The notes beneath the pieces were generated by a model, which ran no database searches, was not told where the DNA came from, and was given only the letters and a program-made list of their open reading frames with translations. From assembly GCA_035265935.1 (NCBI GenBank), contig DATFOC010000055.1, positions 1 to 48,676 on the forward strand: a DNA stretch of 48,676 nt, given 5' to 3'. The DNA comes from JACDAN01 sp035265935. GTDB lineage: Bacteria; Actinomycetota; Thermoleophilia; Gaiellales; Gaiellaceae. The position numbers and the translations under genes were made by a program. Each line of letters begins with the position of its first letter. Within the stretch, counting starts at the first letter, position 1. This document shows positions 15,859-23,471 of the stretch, piece after piece.

Positions 15859-18800
15859 ATGAGCCGGTCGCGCAGGGAGCGGAAGGTCGTGAGCGTCTTG
15901 TTCGCCGACCTTGTCGGCTTCACGGCGCGATCGGACTCGCTCGACCCCGAGGACGTCGAGGCGATTCTGCGTCCGTTCTACGACCACCTCCGGACCGAGT
16001 TGGAGGTCCGCGGCGGCACCGTCGAGAAGTTCATCGGCGACGCCGTGATGGCGGTCTTCGGCGCCCCGATCGCGCACGAGGACGATCCCGAGCGCGCGGT
16101 GCGGGCGGCCCTCGCCATTCGCGACTGGGTGCGCGAGGAGGAGCTCGAAGTTCGGATAGCCGTCAATACGGGCGAGGTCCTCGTCGCGCTCGAGCCGAGC
16201 CCGGGCGCCGAGCGCGGGCTGGTCGCGGGAGACGTGGTCAACACCGCCTCGCGGCTGCAGAACGCCGCGCCGGTCAATGGGATCCTCGTCGAGGAGACGA
16301 CCTACAACGCGACCTCGCGTGTGATCGAGTACCGCGAGGCGCCGCCGGTCGATGCAAAGGGCAAGACGGAGCCCGTGCGGGTCTGGGAAGCGGTTCAGGC
16401 CCGCTCCCGGTTCGGAACCGACATCACCCGGCGCCCGAGCACGCCACTCGTCGGGCGGGAGCGCGAGCTCTCACTCTTGGTCTCGACTCTGGCTCGGGTG
16501 GAGCACGAGAGATCGCCCCAGCTGATCACCCTCGTGGGTGTGCCGGGCATCGGCAAGAGCCGGCTCGTCCACGAGCTCTTCGTCGCGGTCGACGAACGGC
16601 CGGAGCTCATCTTCTGGCGGCAAGGGCGCTGCCTCCCGTACGGCGACGGCGTCGCGTTCTGGGCGCTCGGTGAGATTCTCAAGTCGCACGCCGGCATCCT
16701 CGAAGGAGAGCCCGGAGAGCGGGCAGAGGCCAAGCTGCGCTCAACGGTCGAGGACGTAGTCCCGGAAGCCGCCGAGGCGGCATGGGTCACTCGCGAGCTC
16801 CAGCCGCTGCTCGGACTCTCCGACGGCGCCGAACCGGGAGCGGCCGGAGATCGGCGCATCGAGAGCTTCGCGGCGTGGCGGCGGTTCTTCGAGGGTCTCG
16901 CGGAGCAGAGCCCGCTCGTCATCGTCCTCGAGGACCTCCACTGGGCGGACGAAGGCCTGCTCGACTTCGTCGACCACCTCGTCGACTGGGCGACCGGGAT
17001 CCCGATCCTCGTCGTTGCCACTGCACGGCCCGAGCTCCTGACCAGGCGGCCTGGCTGGAGCGGCGGCAAGCCGAACGCGACGACAATCTCGCTATCGCCG
17101 CTGAGCGGTCGGGAGACGGCGACGCTGCTCCACGGCCTGCTCGAGCAGACCGTCTTGCCCGCGGACGTCCAGTCACTGCTCCTCGACCGGGCAGGCGGAA
17201 ACCCGCTCTACGCCGAGGAGTTCGCCAGGATCGCGCTCGAACGGGACGCGCTCGGCGGCGGCGAGCTTCCGCTGCCGGAGTCCATCCAGGGGCTGATTTC
17301 CGCCCGTCTCGACACGCTCAGCGACGACGAGAAGGCACTCGTTCAGGACGCATCCGTCGTCGGCAAGGTTTTCTGGCTCGGAGCGCTTGCTCAGCTTGGC
17401 GGGAACGTCGAACCGTCGAGCGTCGAAGGGCTCCTCCAGGGCCTCCAGCGCAAGCAGTTCGTGCAGCGGGAACGCAGGTCCTCGATGGAGGGAGACGCCC
17501 AGTACTCGTTTGCCCACACGCTTGTCCGCGACGTCGCCTACAGCCAGATCCCGCGGGCGGAGCGGGCGGAAAAGCATCGCCGCGCCGCCGCGTGGATCGA
17601 GTCGCTGGGTCGGCCAGACGATCTCGCCGAGTTGCGCGCGCATCACTACGTGAGCGCTCTGGAGGCGCTGCCGTCGGCAGCCGAGGACGCGGACCTGCGA
17701 CGGTCGGCCAGCCTCGCCCTGAGAGACGCCGGCGATCGCGCCACCTCTCTGAACGCCTTCCGTGCCGCCGTGCACGAATACGATCGCGCGCTAGAGCTCT
17801 GGCCGGAGGACGATCCGGAGCGGCCCAGGTTGCTCCTCGCGGCGGCGGTGGCGCGGTACGAGACCGACGCATGGAACGAAGCTGAGCTTGCCGCCGCGCG
17901 AGACGCTCTGCTTGCGGCGGGCGATCTCGCCGGCGCTGGCGAAGCGGAGTTCCGGCGGGCGGAGACGTTCTGGAACCTCGGACGCGGCGACGACGTGGTC
18001 CACAGCCTCGAGCGAGCGGTGGAGCTGGCAGAGGGCCTGCCGCTCTCGGCCGCCAAGGCGAACGCGTACGCGGGCATCTTCAGGCTGCACTGGCTCGCGA
18101 ATCGCGAGGAGCTCGCCTCGAGGTATGGCAACGAGGCGATGGGAATGGTCGAGGAGCTCGGCCTCGACGACGTGCGCGCACAGCTCCTGAACACCTTCGG
18201 CAGCTGGCGGACGATGCAGGGCGACAAGCGGGGTCTGGACGAGATCGCCGAGAGCATCACGATCTTCGAACGGCTGAACTCGGCTGCAGCTCAGCGCTCG
18301 TACAACAACCTCGCCGACGGCTACTACAACCTCGGCGAGCTTCGGCGGTCGGCCGAAGTGACCAGGCGGATGAAGGAGGCGTGGAAGCGCTTCTCGCACC
18401 TCGACTGGCTCCGCTGGGGCGACAGCCAGGAGATCAGGCTCCACTACATGGCCGGTCGCTGGGACGATGCGACTGCGATCGCCGACCGCTGGATCGCCGA
18501 CGCCGAGGCCCGGCAGGGCAACTACCTCGAGCCTCTCTGGAGGTGGCTGCGCGGGAGGATCGTGCTGGCACGCGGCGACACGGCCCTTGCGCTCGCCGAG
18601 AGCGCGGCTGCGCTGGAACTCGCCCGTGCCGCGCGCGACTCACAGCTCCTGACTCCGACTCTCGCCTTCCGCTGCCGGGTGCTCTGGGAGGCGGACAAAG
18701 AGGGTGCCGAGGAAGCCGCGGTCGAGCTCGCCGAGCTGGGCCGCCGAGCACCGCTCCACGTTGCCCACGACTGGTTCCCGGAGGTTGCGGTGGCGCTCGC

Positions 18801-19086
18801 CGGCCTCGGCCTGGCCGAGGAGCTCGAGGTGATTGCCGAGAGCGTCCCGACAGCCACGCCGTGGCGCGACAGCGGGCTCGCTCTCGGCCGTGGAGATGCG
18901 CCGGCGGCGGCGGCGATCTTCGCTCAGATGGGCGCCAGGCCCCTCGAGGCCGAAGCTCAGTTGCTCGCCGCGAAGGACGGGCTCTCTGCCGATCTGCCAG
19001 CCGCGATCGACTTCTTCCGTGAGGTCGGAGCGGTCCGCTGGCTCCGCGAGGCCGAGCCGCTGCTCGCTAGGACCCGCAGCGCCTGA
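15859..19086 (+). CDS. Class III adenylate/guanylate cyclase - AAA ATPase - TPR protein
   Basis: A 1075-residue signalling protein. Residues 1 to about 180 form a class III cyclase domain: VSVLFADLVGFTARSD supplies the first metal Asp, VEKFIGDAVMAVFG the lysine and second metal Asp, and VNTASRLQ the transition-state Asn/Arg region. Residues from about 195 form an AAA_16/STAND ATPase: PLVGRERELSLL, P-loop GVPGIGKSRLV, VIVLEDLHWADEGLLD as Walker B, and GNPLYAEEFAR. The rest is TPR-like helical repeats (ALELWPEDDPERPRLL, YNNLADGYYNLGEL). There is no HTH at the end, so it is not a LuxR-type regulator. Catalytic residues look intact, so cAMP or cGMP production gated by the ATPase is plausible. The 3' end overlaps the convergent gene by 20 bases. 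Confidence 0.92.
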   Translation: MSRSRRERKVVSVLFADLVGFTARSDSLDPEDVEAILRPFYDHLRTELEVRGGTVEKFIGDAVMAVFGAPIAHEDDPERAVRAALAIRDWVREEELEVRIAVNTGEVLVALEPSPGAERGLVAGDVVNTASRLQNAAPVNGILVEETTYNATSRVIEYREAPPVDAKGKTEPVRVWEAVQARSRFGTDITRRPSTPLVGRERELSLLVSTLARVEHERSPQLITLVGVPGIGKSRLVHELFVAVDERPELIFWRQGRCLPYGDGVAFWALGEILKSHAGILEGEPGERAEAKLRSTVEDVVPEAAEAAWVTRELQPLLGLSDGAEPGAAGDRRIESFAAWRRFFEGLAEQSPLVIVLEDLHWADEGLLDFVDHLVDWATGIPILVVATARPELLTRRPGWSGGKPNATTISLSPLSGRETATLLHGLLEQTVLPADVQSLLLDRAGGNPLYAEEFARIALERDALGGGELPLPESIQGLISARLDTLSDDEKALVQDASVVGKVFWLGALAQLGGNVEPSSVEGLLQGLQRKQFVQRERRSSMEGDAQYSFAHTLVRDVAYSQIPRAERAEKHRRAAAWIESLGRPDDLAELRAHHYVSALEALPSAAEDADLRRSASLALRDAGDRATSLNAFRAAVHEYDRALELWPEDDPERPRLLLAAAVARYETDAWNEAELAAARDALLAAGDLAGAGEAEFRRAETFWNLGRGDDVVHSLERAVELAEGLPLSAAKANAYAGIFRLHWLANREELASRYGNEAMGMVEELGLDDVRAQLLNTFGSWRTMQGDKRGLDEIAESITIFERLNSAAAQRSYNNLADGYYNLGELRRSAEVTRRMKEAWKRFSHLDWLRWGDSQEIRLHYMAGRWDDATAIADRWIADAEARQGNYLEPLWRWLRGRIVLARGDTALALAESAAALELARAARDSQLLTPTLAFRCRVLWEADKEGAEEAAVELAELGRRAPLHVAHDWFPEVAVALAGLGLAEELEVIAESVPTATPWRDSGLALGRGDAPAAAAIFAQMGARPLEAEAQLLAAKDGLSADLPAAIDFFREVGAVRWLREAEPLLARTRSA

Positions 19087-20404
19087 AGCTGACCGTGTCG
19101 CCGCCCCGCTCGGCCCAGTCCTCGACACCGGCGCCGAGCACCGGCCGCGCCTCGATCCCGGATGTGGTCAGCACGCTTGCGGCGACAACCGCGCGCGAGC
19201 CGCTCGAGCAGATCGTGACCACCGGCTTGCCGCCCTGGAGGTCGTCCGCCCACTCACGCACGAGCCGGTACGGGATGTTGCGGCTGCCGGGGATGTAGCC
19301 CTCGTCCCGCTCGTGCGGCTCGCGGACGTCCAGCACCTCGACTTCGTCGGCCTCCATCAGGCGGTCGAGCTCGTCCAGGTCGACGGCCGACATCTTCTCT
19401 TCCGACGGTGGGCCTACGAGATAGCCCGCCAGGTCGAAGATGCCGACGGAGCGGAGACCGCGTGCCGCCTGCTGCGCCTGGTCGTCCGATCCGGCGTGGA
19501 TGACCACCCGCTCGCCGGCAGGAAGGGCAAACGCAGCCTTCGTCGCGAAACCCCCACCGTCGACGGGGACGCCGATCGCGCCGCGCGCGTGTCCAGCTGC
19601 GAACTGGCGCGCCGGCCGCACGTCGAGGACGGCCCCCGCGCCGCCGCCGTTCAGCGGCCGGATCGGCTCCGGTGCGCCGACGAACGGCCCGCGGTTCAGC
19701 TCGATGATCCGCTCCATGTTCGCCGGCCTGACTCCTGCGCGGATTGACTCCGCCACGAACTCGTCTTCGTCCTGGTGGGCGAACGCCCGGTTGAAACGCC
19801 GCTCGAATCCGATCGTCGTCGACCGCTTCGGGTCCATCCCCGCGCCGCACAGCGAGCCCGAGACGTGGCCGGGGTGCACCTCGACGCCGTCCGGCAGCTC
19901 GAGCAGTCGCTGGAGGCTGTGGTACAGCTCGCGCGCGCCCTCGGCCGCCTCGACGGCGAGGTCCGGGCGGGCAGCCTCGCCGACGAAGAGCGAGTCGCCC
20001 GTGAGCGTCAGCCACGGCTCGTCGCTCCGCCCTCGGTCGCTGACCGTGAACGCGCAGTGCTCGGGCCTGTGGCCGGGCGTGTGCACGACGCGGATCGAGA
20101 CCGAGCCCACCGCGACCTCGGCGCCGTCCTCCAGCGGATCGAAGTCGTACTCGGGCTCCGCGGCCGGGTGGATCGCCACCGTGATGCCGTGCTCGAGCGC
20201 GAGTCGCCCGTGGCCGGACACGTGGTCCGCGTGAGTGTGCGTCTCGAGCACACGCTGGAGCTGCACCCCTTCCCGCTTGGCCGATTCGAGATACTGCTCG
20301 ATCGCGAAGGCAGGGTCGACCACGACTGCCTCGCCGCAGGACTCGTCGCCGATCAGGTAGGAGGCACAGCCGAGATCGTCGTCGACGAACTGGCGAAAAA
20401 GCAC
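19067..20404 (-). CDS. CstB-like persulfide dioxygenase-rhodanese fusion
   Basis: Metallo-beta-lactamase-fold persulfide dioxygenase followed by two rhodanese domains (445 aa), the layout of CstB, which oxidises persulfides and yields thiosulfate. Seen: the metal motif THTHADHVSGH, VHTPGHRPEHCAF, TGDSLFVGEAARPDL and VHPGHVSGSLCG in the first 230 residues. The middle rhodanese domain (VLDVRPARQFAAGHARGAIG) reads VVIHAGSDDQA where the active Cys should be, so it is inactive. The C-terminal one (VLDVREPHERDEGYIPGSRN) keeps the active loop CSSGSR. It starts at GTG 20404 with a -10-like hexamer 7 bases upstream. A role in sulfide/persulfide detoxification is likely; no partner genes such as sqr are visible. 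Confidence 0.9.
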   Translation of the reverse strand: MLFRQFVDDDLGCASYLIGDESCGEAVVVDPAFAIEQYLESAKREGVQLQRVLETHTHADHVSGHGRLALEHGITVAIHPAAEPEYDFDPLEDGAEVAVGSVSIRVVHTPGHRPEHCAFTVSDRGRSDEPWLTLTGDSLFVGEAARPDLAVEAAEGARELYHSLQRLLELPDGVEVHPGHVSGSLCGAGMDPKRSTTIGFERRFNRAFAHQDEDEFVAESIRAGVRPANMERIIELNRGPFVGAPEPIRPLNGGGAGAVLDVRPARQFAAGHARGAIGVPVDGGGFATKAAFALPAGERVVIHAGSDDQAQQAARGLRSVGIFDLAGYLVGPPSEEKMSAVDLDELDRLMEADEVEVLDVREPHERDEGYIPGSRNIPYRLVREWADDLQGGKPVVTICSSGSRAVVAASVLTTSGIEARPVLGAGVEDWAERGGDTVSFRRCGS

Positions 20405-20411
20405 GAAACGG

Positions 20412-20417
20412 AGCCTA
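20412..20417 (-). promoter_or_regulatory. Putative -10 (TAGGCT, minus strand)
   Basis: On the minus strand TAGGCT ends 7 bases before GTG 20404 of the persulfide dioxygenase gene, consistent with a leaderless transcript. Confidence 0.5.
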
Positions 20418-20503
20418 ACAAGCGGTCCTCACGGACCTTACCGACTCCTGTCCGCCGCAACCCCTCTTTCTAAGCCACACCAGCGCGTTTCAGGGCTCGA
20501 GTT

Positions 20504-20520
20504 GGCACGTAGCTGGCACG
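20504..20520. repeat. Possible attachment-site-like repeat at left edge of the decayed island
   Basis: GGCACGTAGCTGGCACG at 20504-20520 shares the pattern GGCACGT-N4-GGCACG, with identical spacing, with 25299-25315 at the end of the recombinase remnant. The two lie about 4.8 kb apart and frame the gene-poor island. Thirteen of 17 positions match, so this is only suggestive. Confidence 0.25.
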
Positions 20521-20567
20521 CTCTCGTCAGAACGGGGGTCTAGTGAACCGCAAGGGGTTGGCGGCTA

Positions 20568-21317
20568 GTGGTTCCGCGTCTGCCCCGCAACGTGAAGATC
20601 GGCCAGGTGCGGCGTACGGTCGAAATCGTCTCGTCGGCGGACTGGAACAAGCTCTCTAAAGACGAGCGGGCGGCAGCGGACGCACTAGCCCTACACGTCT
20701 GGTGGCGGTGCCGGCAGTCCGAGCATCCGGCATTCGAGGGAACCGATTGCGTCTTTCTCACCGACCGCTACGTGCAACGGCTGTTGCGGGCGGTCGGGGC
20801 GTCGAAAACGGGTGAGAAAGCCGCCGCCGCCGCGATCAAGATCATGCAGGCGCACGGCTGGATGGTGGACACCGGCGGACGAAGAAGCCGCGCCGATCGC
20901 AGGAAAGCGTCGACCGGGCCGAGCGGTTCCAGGGAGGAGGCCCGGTTCAGTCTCGAGGGAGGGAAAGACGCACAACCGACGTTCCGCTCGTTTTGGTGGC
21001 GGATCTTCCGAGTCCCGCACTCACCGAAGTTGTCTCTGCTCTCACCCCTGCCGGGGCGTACGCGCAGACTCATGACGTTCCGCAACGCCGAACGCACGGC
21101 CGAGCAGCTGTCTGGCGAGACCGTCGATGCTACGGCTGGTGAGGCGGATGTCGGTCTCGCCATTCGCGACGCTCTTGCGACGTTTCCGGCGGACGAAATC
21201 GTCGTTGCGGTTCGTCCGCACGAACAAGAAGGGCTCGTCGAGTCGCACGCGACGGAGACCGCACCGCAACACCGCATCGAGGGAGTGCCGGTGCGCTACG
21301 TCGTCATCGGCGACTAG
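20568..21317 (+). CDS. Chimeric hypothetical protein in the decayed island (compensated frameshifts; Usp-like tail)
   Basis: The frame is open for 249 codons from GTG 20568. The first 100 residues (WNKLSKDERAAADALALHVW, VFLTDRYVQRLLRAVGAS, IMQAHGWMVDTG) look like a real, probably DNA-related winged-helix-type protein I associate with actinobacterial mobile DNA. After about 20876 a more family-like sequence (RTKKPRRSQESVDRAERFQ) runs in a different frame; the original frame becomes sensible again at EGGKDAQPTFRSFWWRIFRVP. This suggests a one-base deletion compensated by an insertion about 60 bases later. From about 21072 the sequence (AIRDALATFPADEIVVAVRP, GVPVRYVVIGD) resembles the C-terminal half of a universal-stress-like small protein, apparently joined by deletion. 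Whether the product is functional is doubtful. Confidence 0.45.
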   Translation: MVPRLPRNVKIGQVRRTVEIVSSADWNKLSKDERAAADALALHVWWRCRQSEHPAFEGTDCVFLTDRYVQRLLRAVGASKTGEKAAAAAIKIMQAHGWMVDTGGRRSRADRRKASTGPSGSREEARFSLEGGKDAQPTFRSFWWRIFRVPHSPKLSLLSPLPGRTRRLMTFRNAERTAEQLSGETVDATAGEADVGLAIRDALATFPADEIVVAVRPHEQEGLVESHATETAPQHRIEGVPVRYVVIGD

Positions 21318-21464
21318 CCACAAACGCCCCTCGCCATTTTTGCGCGGCGCGGTTCGGGCGGGGTCAGCGAGCCGGAAGAAAGAAATGGCTACGGGTTACA
21401 GCTCGTTTGGTCGCGAACCAGACGGGAACAATCTCTTTTGGCAATACAAACGGAAGGAGGCGCC

Positions 21465-21728
21465 GTGGCAGATCGAGTTGAGGGCGTCGCCGAGACGCTC
21501 GCCGTGCACGACGAGACGAAGTGGGCGCCGCTCACGACCGAGTTCGCGGCCATGGTGGTGCTTATCGTCGCGATCCTCATCGCGGCTGCGATCTCTGACT
21601 CCCTGAACGACATTAGGGCGTGGACACTTGTGACAGTCATTGGTGCTGCGTACATCGTGAGCCGCGGCATTGCGAAGGCTGGCACTGGTCACTCCGTCAG
21701 CCGGAGACGCGGCGGAAGCCGGACGTAA
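21465..21728 (+). CDS. Small two-helix membrane protein, paralogue of 22813-23091
   Basis: GTG 21465 follows AAGGAGG at 21454-21460, four bases upstream, which decides the start. The product has 87 residues: a charged N-terminus ending ETKWAPLTTEF, a hydrophobic helix (AAMVVLIVAILIAAAI), a short loop SDSLNDIRAW, a second helix (TLVTVIGAAYIVSRGIAKAG) and a basic C-terminus. It shares LTTEF, RAWTLV and Y-VSRG-AK with the protein at 22813-23091. Small proteins of this layout are common in Thermoleophilia genomes from memory; the function is unknown. It is one of few apparently intact genes in the island. Confidence 0.7.
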   Translation: MADRVEGVAETLAVHDETKWAPLTTEFAAMVVLIVAILIAAAISDSLNDIRAWTLVTVIGAAYIVSRGIAKAGTGHSVSRRRGGSRT

Positions 21729-21850
21729 CGCCGTACCTAGACCACCGCGTCGCTGTGGCGTTTCCTTAGCGGAATGCTGCTGCGCCGCGGTAGCTGTTGC
21801 TACCTGCGGCAGAGCACGCGAAGCGGGCCGAGCGGATCGCCGCCGTGGGG

Positions 21851-21951
21851 GAGCGCTGGTCGCTCCGGGTTCGCCGACCTCGGGCGAGGTTGCCGCCTAT
21901 TGCCCGGAGTGCGACGAGCGGGAGTTCGGCGAGACAGACGAAAGGACGTGA
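21851..21951 (+). pseudogene. Remnant of small zinc-ribbon protein, copy 1
   Basis: Conceptual joining of frames gives ERWSLRFADLGEVAAYCPEC then DEREFGE. It requires removal of one G near 21868 and one near 21882; as written, no frame carries the whole segment. The CPEC half-knuckle survives, but an upstream CxxC partner is not clear in any one frame. The same segment recurs at 22428-22530. Confidence 0.4.
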
Positions 21952-21983
21952 ACCTCTGCGCAGCGCTCTGGCGTCCTGCCGTC

Positions 21984-22307
21984 CTAGCTGCCGTACCGGC
22001 CGCCAGGCGGCGGCCCTTCGCGAAGGGTCTGCAGGACTTCGCTTCGGAGGCGCTCGAACCGCGGTGACTCCTCTGGCTCCCGTGCTTCGGCGAGCACGGC
22101 CTCCACCTCCTCGAGCTCCTCCCTGTCGAGTTCAATGTCCTCGCTCGCCTCCCCCGAGCGGGGGTCACGACTCGCCTGGAAGCGAATCTTCCGGGACGCC
22201 GATTGAGCAGCAAACCGGCGCCTACTTGCGAGCAGTTCGGCGAGCTCAAGCGCCTCGTCTTGCGAGAGGCGGGGGCGGACACCCAGCGCGAAGACCACAT
22301 GCGCCAT
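21984..22307 (-). CDS. Small hypothetical acidic protein (107 aa)
   Basis: Starts at ATG 22307 (MAHVVFALGVRPRLSQDEAL) and contains two charged amphipathic helices, LSQDEALELAELLASRRR and ELDREELEEVEAVLAEAREP. No catalytic motif, signal or membrane segment is visible. TAGCCT on the minus strand ends 8 bases before the ATG, supporting a real gene. It runs opposite to the surrounding island genes and is apparently intact. I do not recognise a family. Confidence 0.6.
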   Translation of the reverse strand: MAHVVFALGVRPRLSQDEALELAELLASRRRFAAQSASRKIRFQASRDPRSGEASEDIELDREELEEVEAVLAEAREPEESPRFERLRSEVLQTLREGPPPGGRYGS

Positions 22308-22315
22308 TCAGCACG

Positions 22316-22321
22316 AGGCTA
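22316..22321 (-). promoter_or_regulatory. Putative -10 (TAGCCT, minus strand)
   Basis: Ends 8 bases before ATG 22307 of the 107-residue hypothetical gene. Confidence 0.4.
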
Positions 22322-22427
22322 ACAAGCGTCGAACCGCCTGGTTGTAACGCCCCGGGTGAAGTCGAAAGAGGGGCCCCAATAGGATTCACCCGTGGCAACG
22401 CCGTAATCCGAGACGCTCGCTGAGGAG

Positions 22428-22682
22428 TTGAGCTGCACCGAGTGCAGCTCACGGCCGGAACCAGGTGAGCGCTGGTCTCTCGGTTCGCTGGCCTCGCCGA
22501 GGTGGCGGTCTACTGCCCGGAGTGCGACCCGCCGACCATGCGAAGCGGCCCCGGGGGTGTCGTGGGAGCCGGGCGACGCGATCCCGCTCGGCCGCGACCG
22601 AACGCTCCGCGTCGTTGACACGCGGCTCGATGAGGGCACGGACGGTGACCCCTTGTCGGTGCTCGTGGTCGAACCTGCCTAG
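22428..22682 (+). pseudogene. Damaged zinc-ribbon gene, copy 2, fused to another small-protein tail
   Basis: From a TTG at 22428 the frame reads SCTECSSRPEPGERWSLGSL, giving a CxxC knuckle, then loses similarity. One missing C near 22480 would continue it as RFAGLAEVAVYCPECDP in another frame, matching copy 1 at 21851-21951. The same open frame later reads WEPGDAIPLGRDRTLRVVD and LSVLVVEPA, which resembles the end of a different small protein. It is probably a chimeric relic made by deletion rather than a working 84-residue protein. Confidence 0.4.
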
Positions 22683-22812
22683 GAGGGAACCGCACGGCGT
22701 CCCGAGTGTGAGCGGATCCCTGTCTGGGGCAGGTGGAATGCATACTCGGGCCTCGTTACTCGCCTCCCCGCCTGGGCATACAGACAGGACACGACAGAAG
22801 AGGGAGTTGCAA

Positions 22813-23091
22813 ATGGCAACACGCGACATCACGACGAACGAGCGCCGTTTCGAGAAGTCCCAGCCGACGGTGGCACGACGCGAGGAGACAAAGGCCTCGT
22901 TTCTGACGACCGAGTTCTGGGCGATGATCGGAGTGATTGCTGCTGTGCTCGTGGCCGCACAGCAGGCGGACAACTTCGACGCGCCTCGTGCGTGGACGCT
23001 GGTGGCGGCGGTAGCGATCGGCTACATGGTCAGCCGCGGCCTTGCCAAGAGCGGTAGCGACCATCGCGACAGAGACGGCGACCAGTCGTAG
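22813..23091 (+). CDS. Small two-helix membrane protein, paralogue of 21465-21728
   Basis: ATG 22813, preceded by GGGAG, gives 92 residues. A charged N-terminal segment (ATRDITTNERRFEKSQPTVA) is followed by ETKASFLTTEFWAM, a hydrophobic helix (IGVIAAVLVAAQQA), a loop with APRAWTLV, and a second helix (AAVAIGYMVSRGLAKSG) with a hydrophilic tail. The core aligns without gaps to the protein encoded at 21465-21728. A perfect 8-bp hairpin (23104-23124) lies just after the stop. Function unknown; two copies within 1.4 kb suggest local duplication. Confidence 0.72.
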   Translation: MATRDITTNERRFEKSQPTVARREETKASFLTTEFWAMIGVIAAVLVAAQQADNFDAPRAWTLVAAVAIGYMVSRGLAKSGSDHRDRDGDQS

Positions 23092-23103
23092 CAATGGTTC
23101 GGC

Positions 23104-23124
23104 GGGGGTCCGAGCAGGACCCCC
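23104..23124 (+). terminator. Hairpin after small membrane protein gene
   Basis: GGGGGTCC (23104-23111), loop of five, GGACCCCC (23117-23124). The stem is perfect, without a following T tract, and starts 13 bases after the stop codon. Confidence 0.5.
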
Positions 23125-23185
23125 CCTTGCGCCTTCCGAGGCTCCGGCGCCGGAAGGAGTCGATATCGCTCCTGACGGCAGACTC

Positions 23186-23329
23186 GTGACGGCACTGATC
23201 TTTCTCCTCGCGGTCTGCGAGCAGGCAGCCCACGAACTGGAGCGAGCCGACGTAGCAGTCGATTGCCTCGCGGGGGAACTCGAGGCGCTTAGCGCTCGAT
23301 TGCGCGACTCGCTGAGGAAGATCGCTTGA
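23186..23329 (+). CDS. Short hypothetical helical protein (47 aa)
   Basis: From GTG 23186 the product reads VTALIFLLAVCEQAAHELER then ADVAVDCLAGELEALSARLR, one or two amphipathic helices with two cysteines. A longer frame upstream is low in similarity to protein-like sequence, so the GTG start is preferred. No Shine-Dalgarno or -10 hexamer is obvious. It could be a relic. Function unknown. Confidence 0.35.
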   Translation: MTALIFLLAVCEQAAHELERADVAVDCLAGELEALSARLRDSLRKIA

Positions 23330-23459
23330 AGTCGGTTCCTACCTGATCTGCCACGGCCGACCCATCCGCTCGGCGGCGATCGAACGTCGCGAACGCAGAA
23401 CGCGACAGGCGAGCGCGCCAACCGCCGGTTCGCGCGCAGCGCCGATCGACGCCTCGGCG

Positions 23460-23465
23460 TAGGAT
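23460..23465 (+). promoter_or_regulatory. Putative -10 (TAGGAT)
   Basis: Ends 6 bases before ATG 23472, the same spacing as at the aminotransferase, meaB and cyclase genes. Confidence 0.4.
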
Positions 23466-23471
23466 CGTGCC

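Noticed and set aside
20405..20567. tRNA gene as integration site next to the island
   Set aside because: I found no cloverleaf, no GTTCRAATC-type T-arm and no acceptor pairing on either strand in this gap or at the right edge.
22430..22450. Perfect inverted repeat GAGCTGCAC-CGA-GTGCAGCTC
   Set aside because: It coincides with the codons of a CxxC zinc knuckle in a relic gene; the symmetry may simply follow from encoding Ser-Cys-Thr-Glu-Cys-Ser. No second copy was seen, so I do not call an operator.
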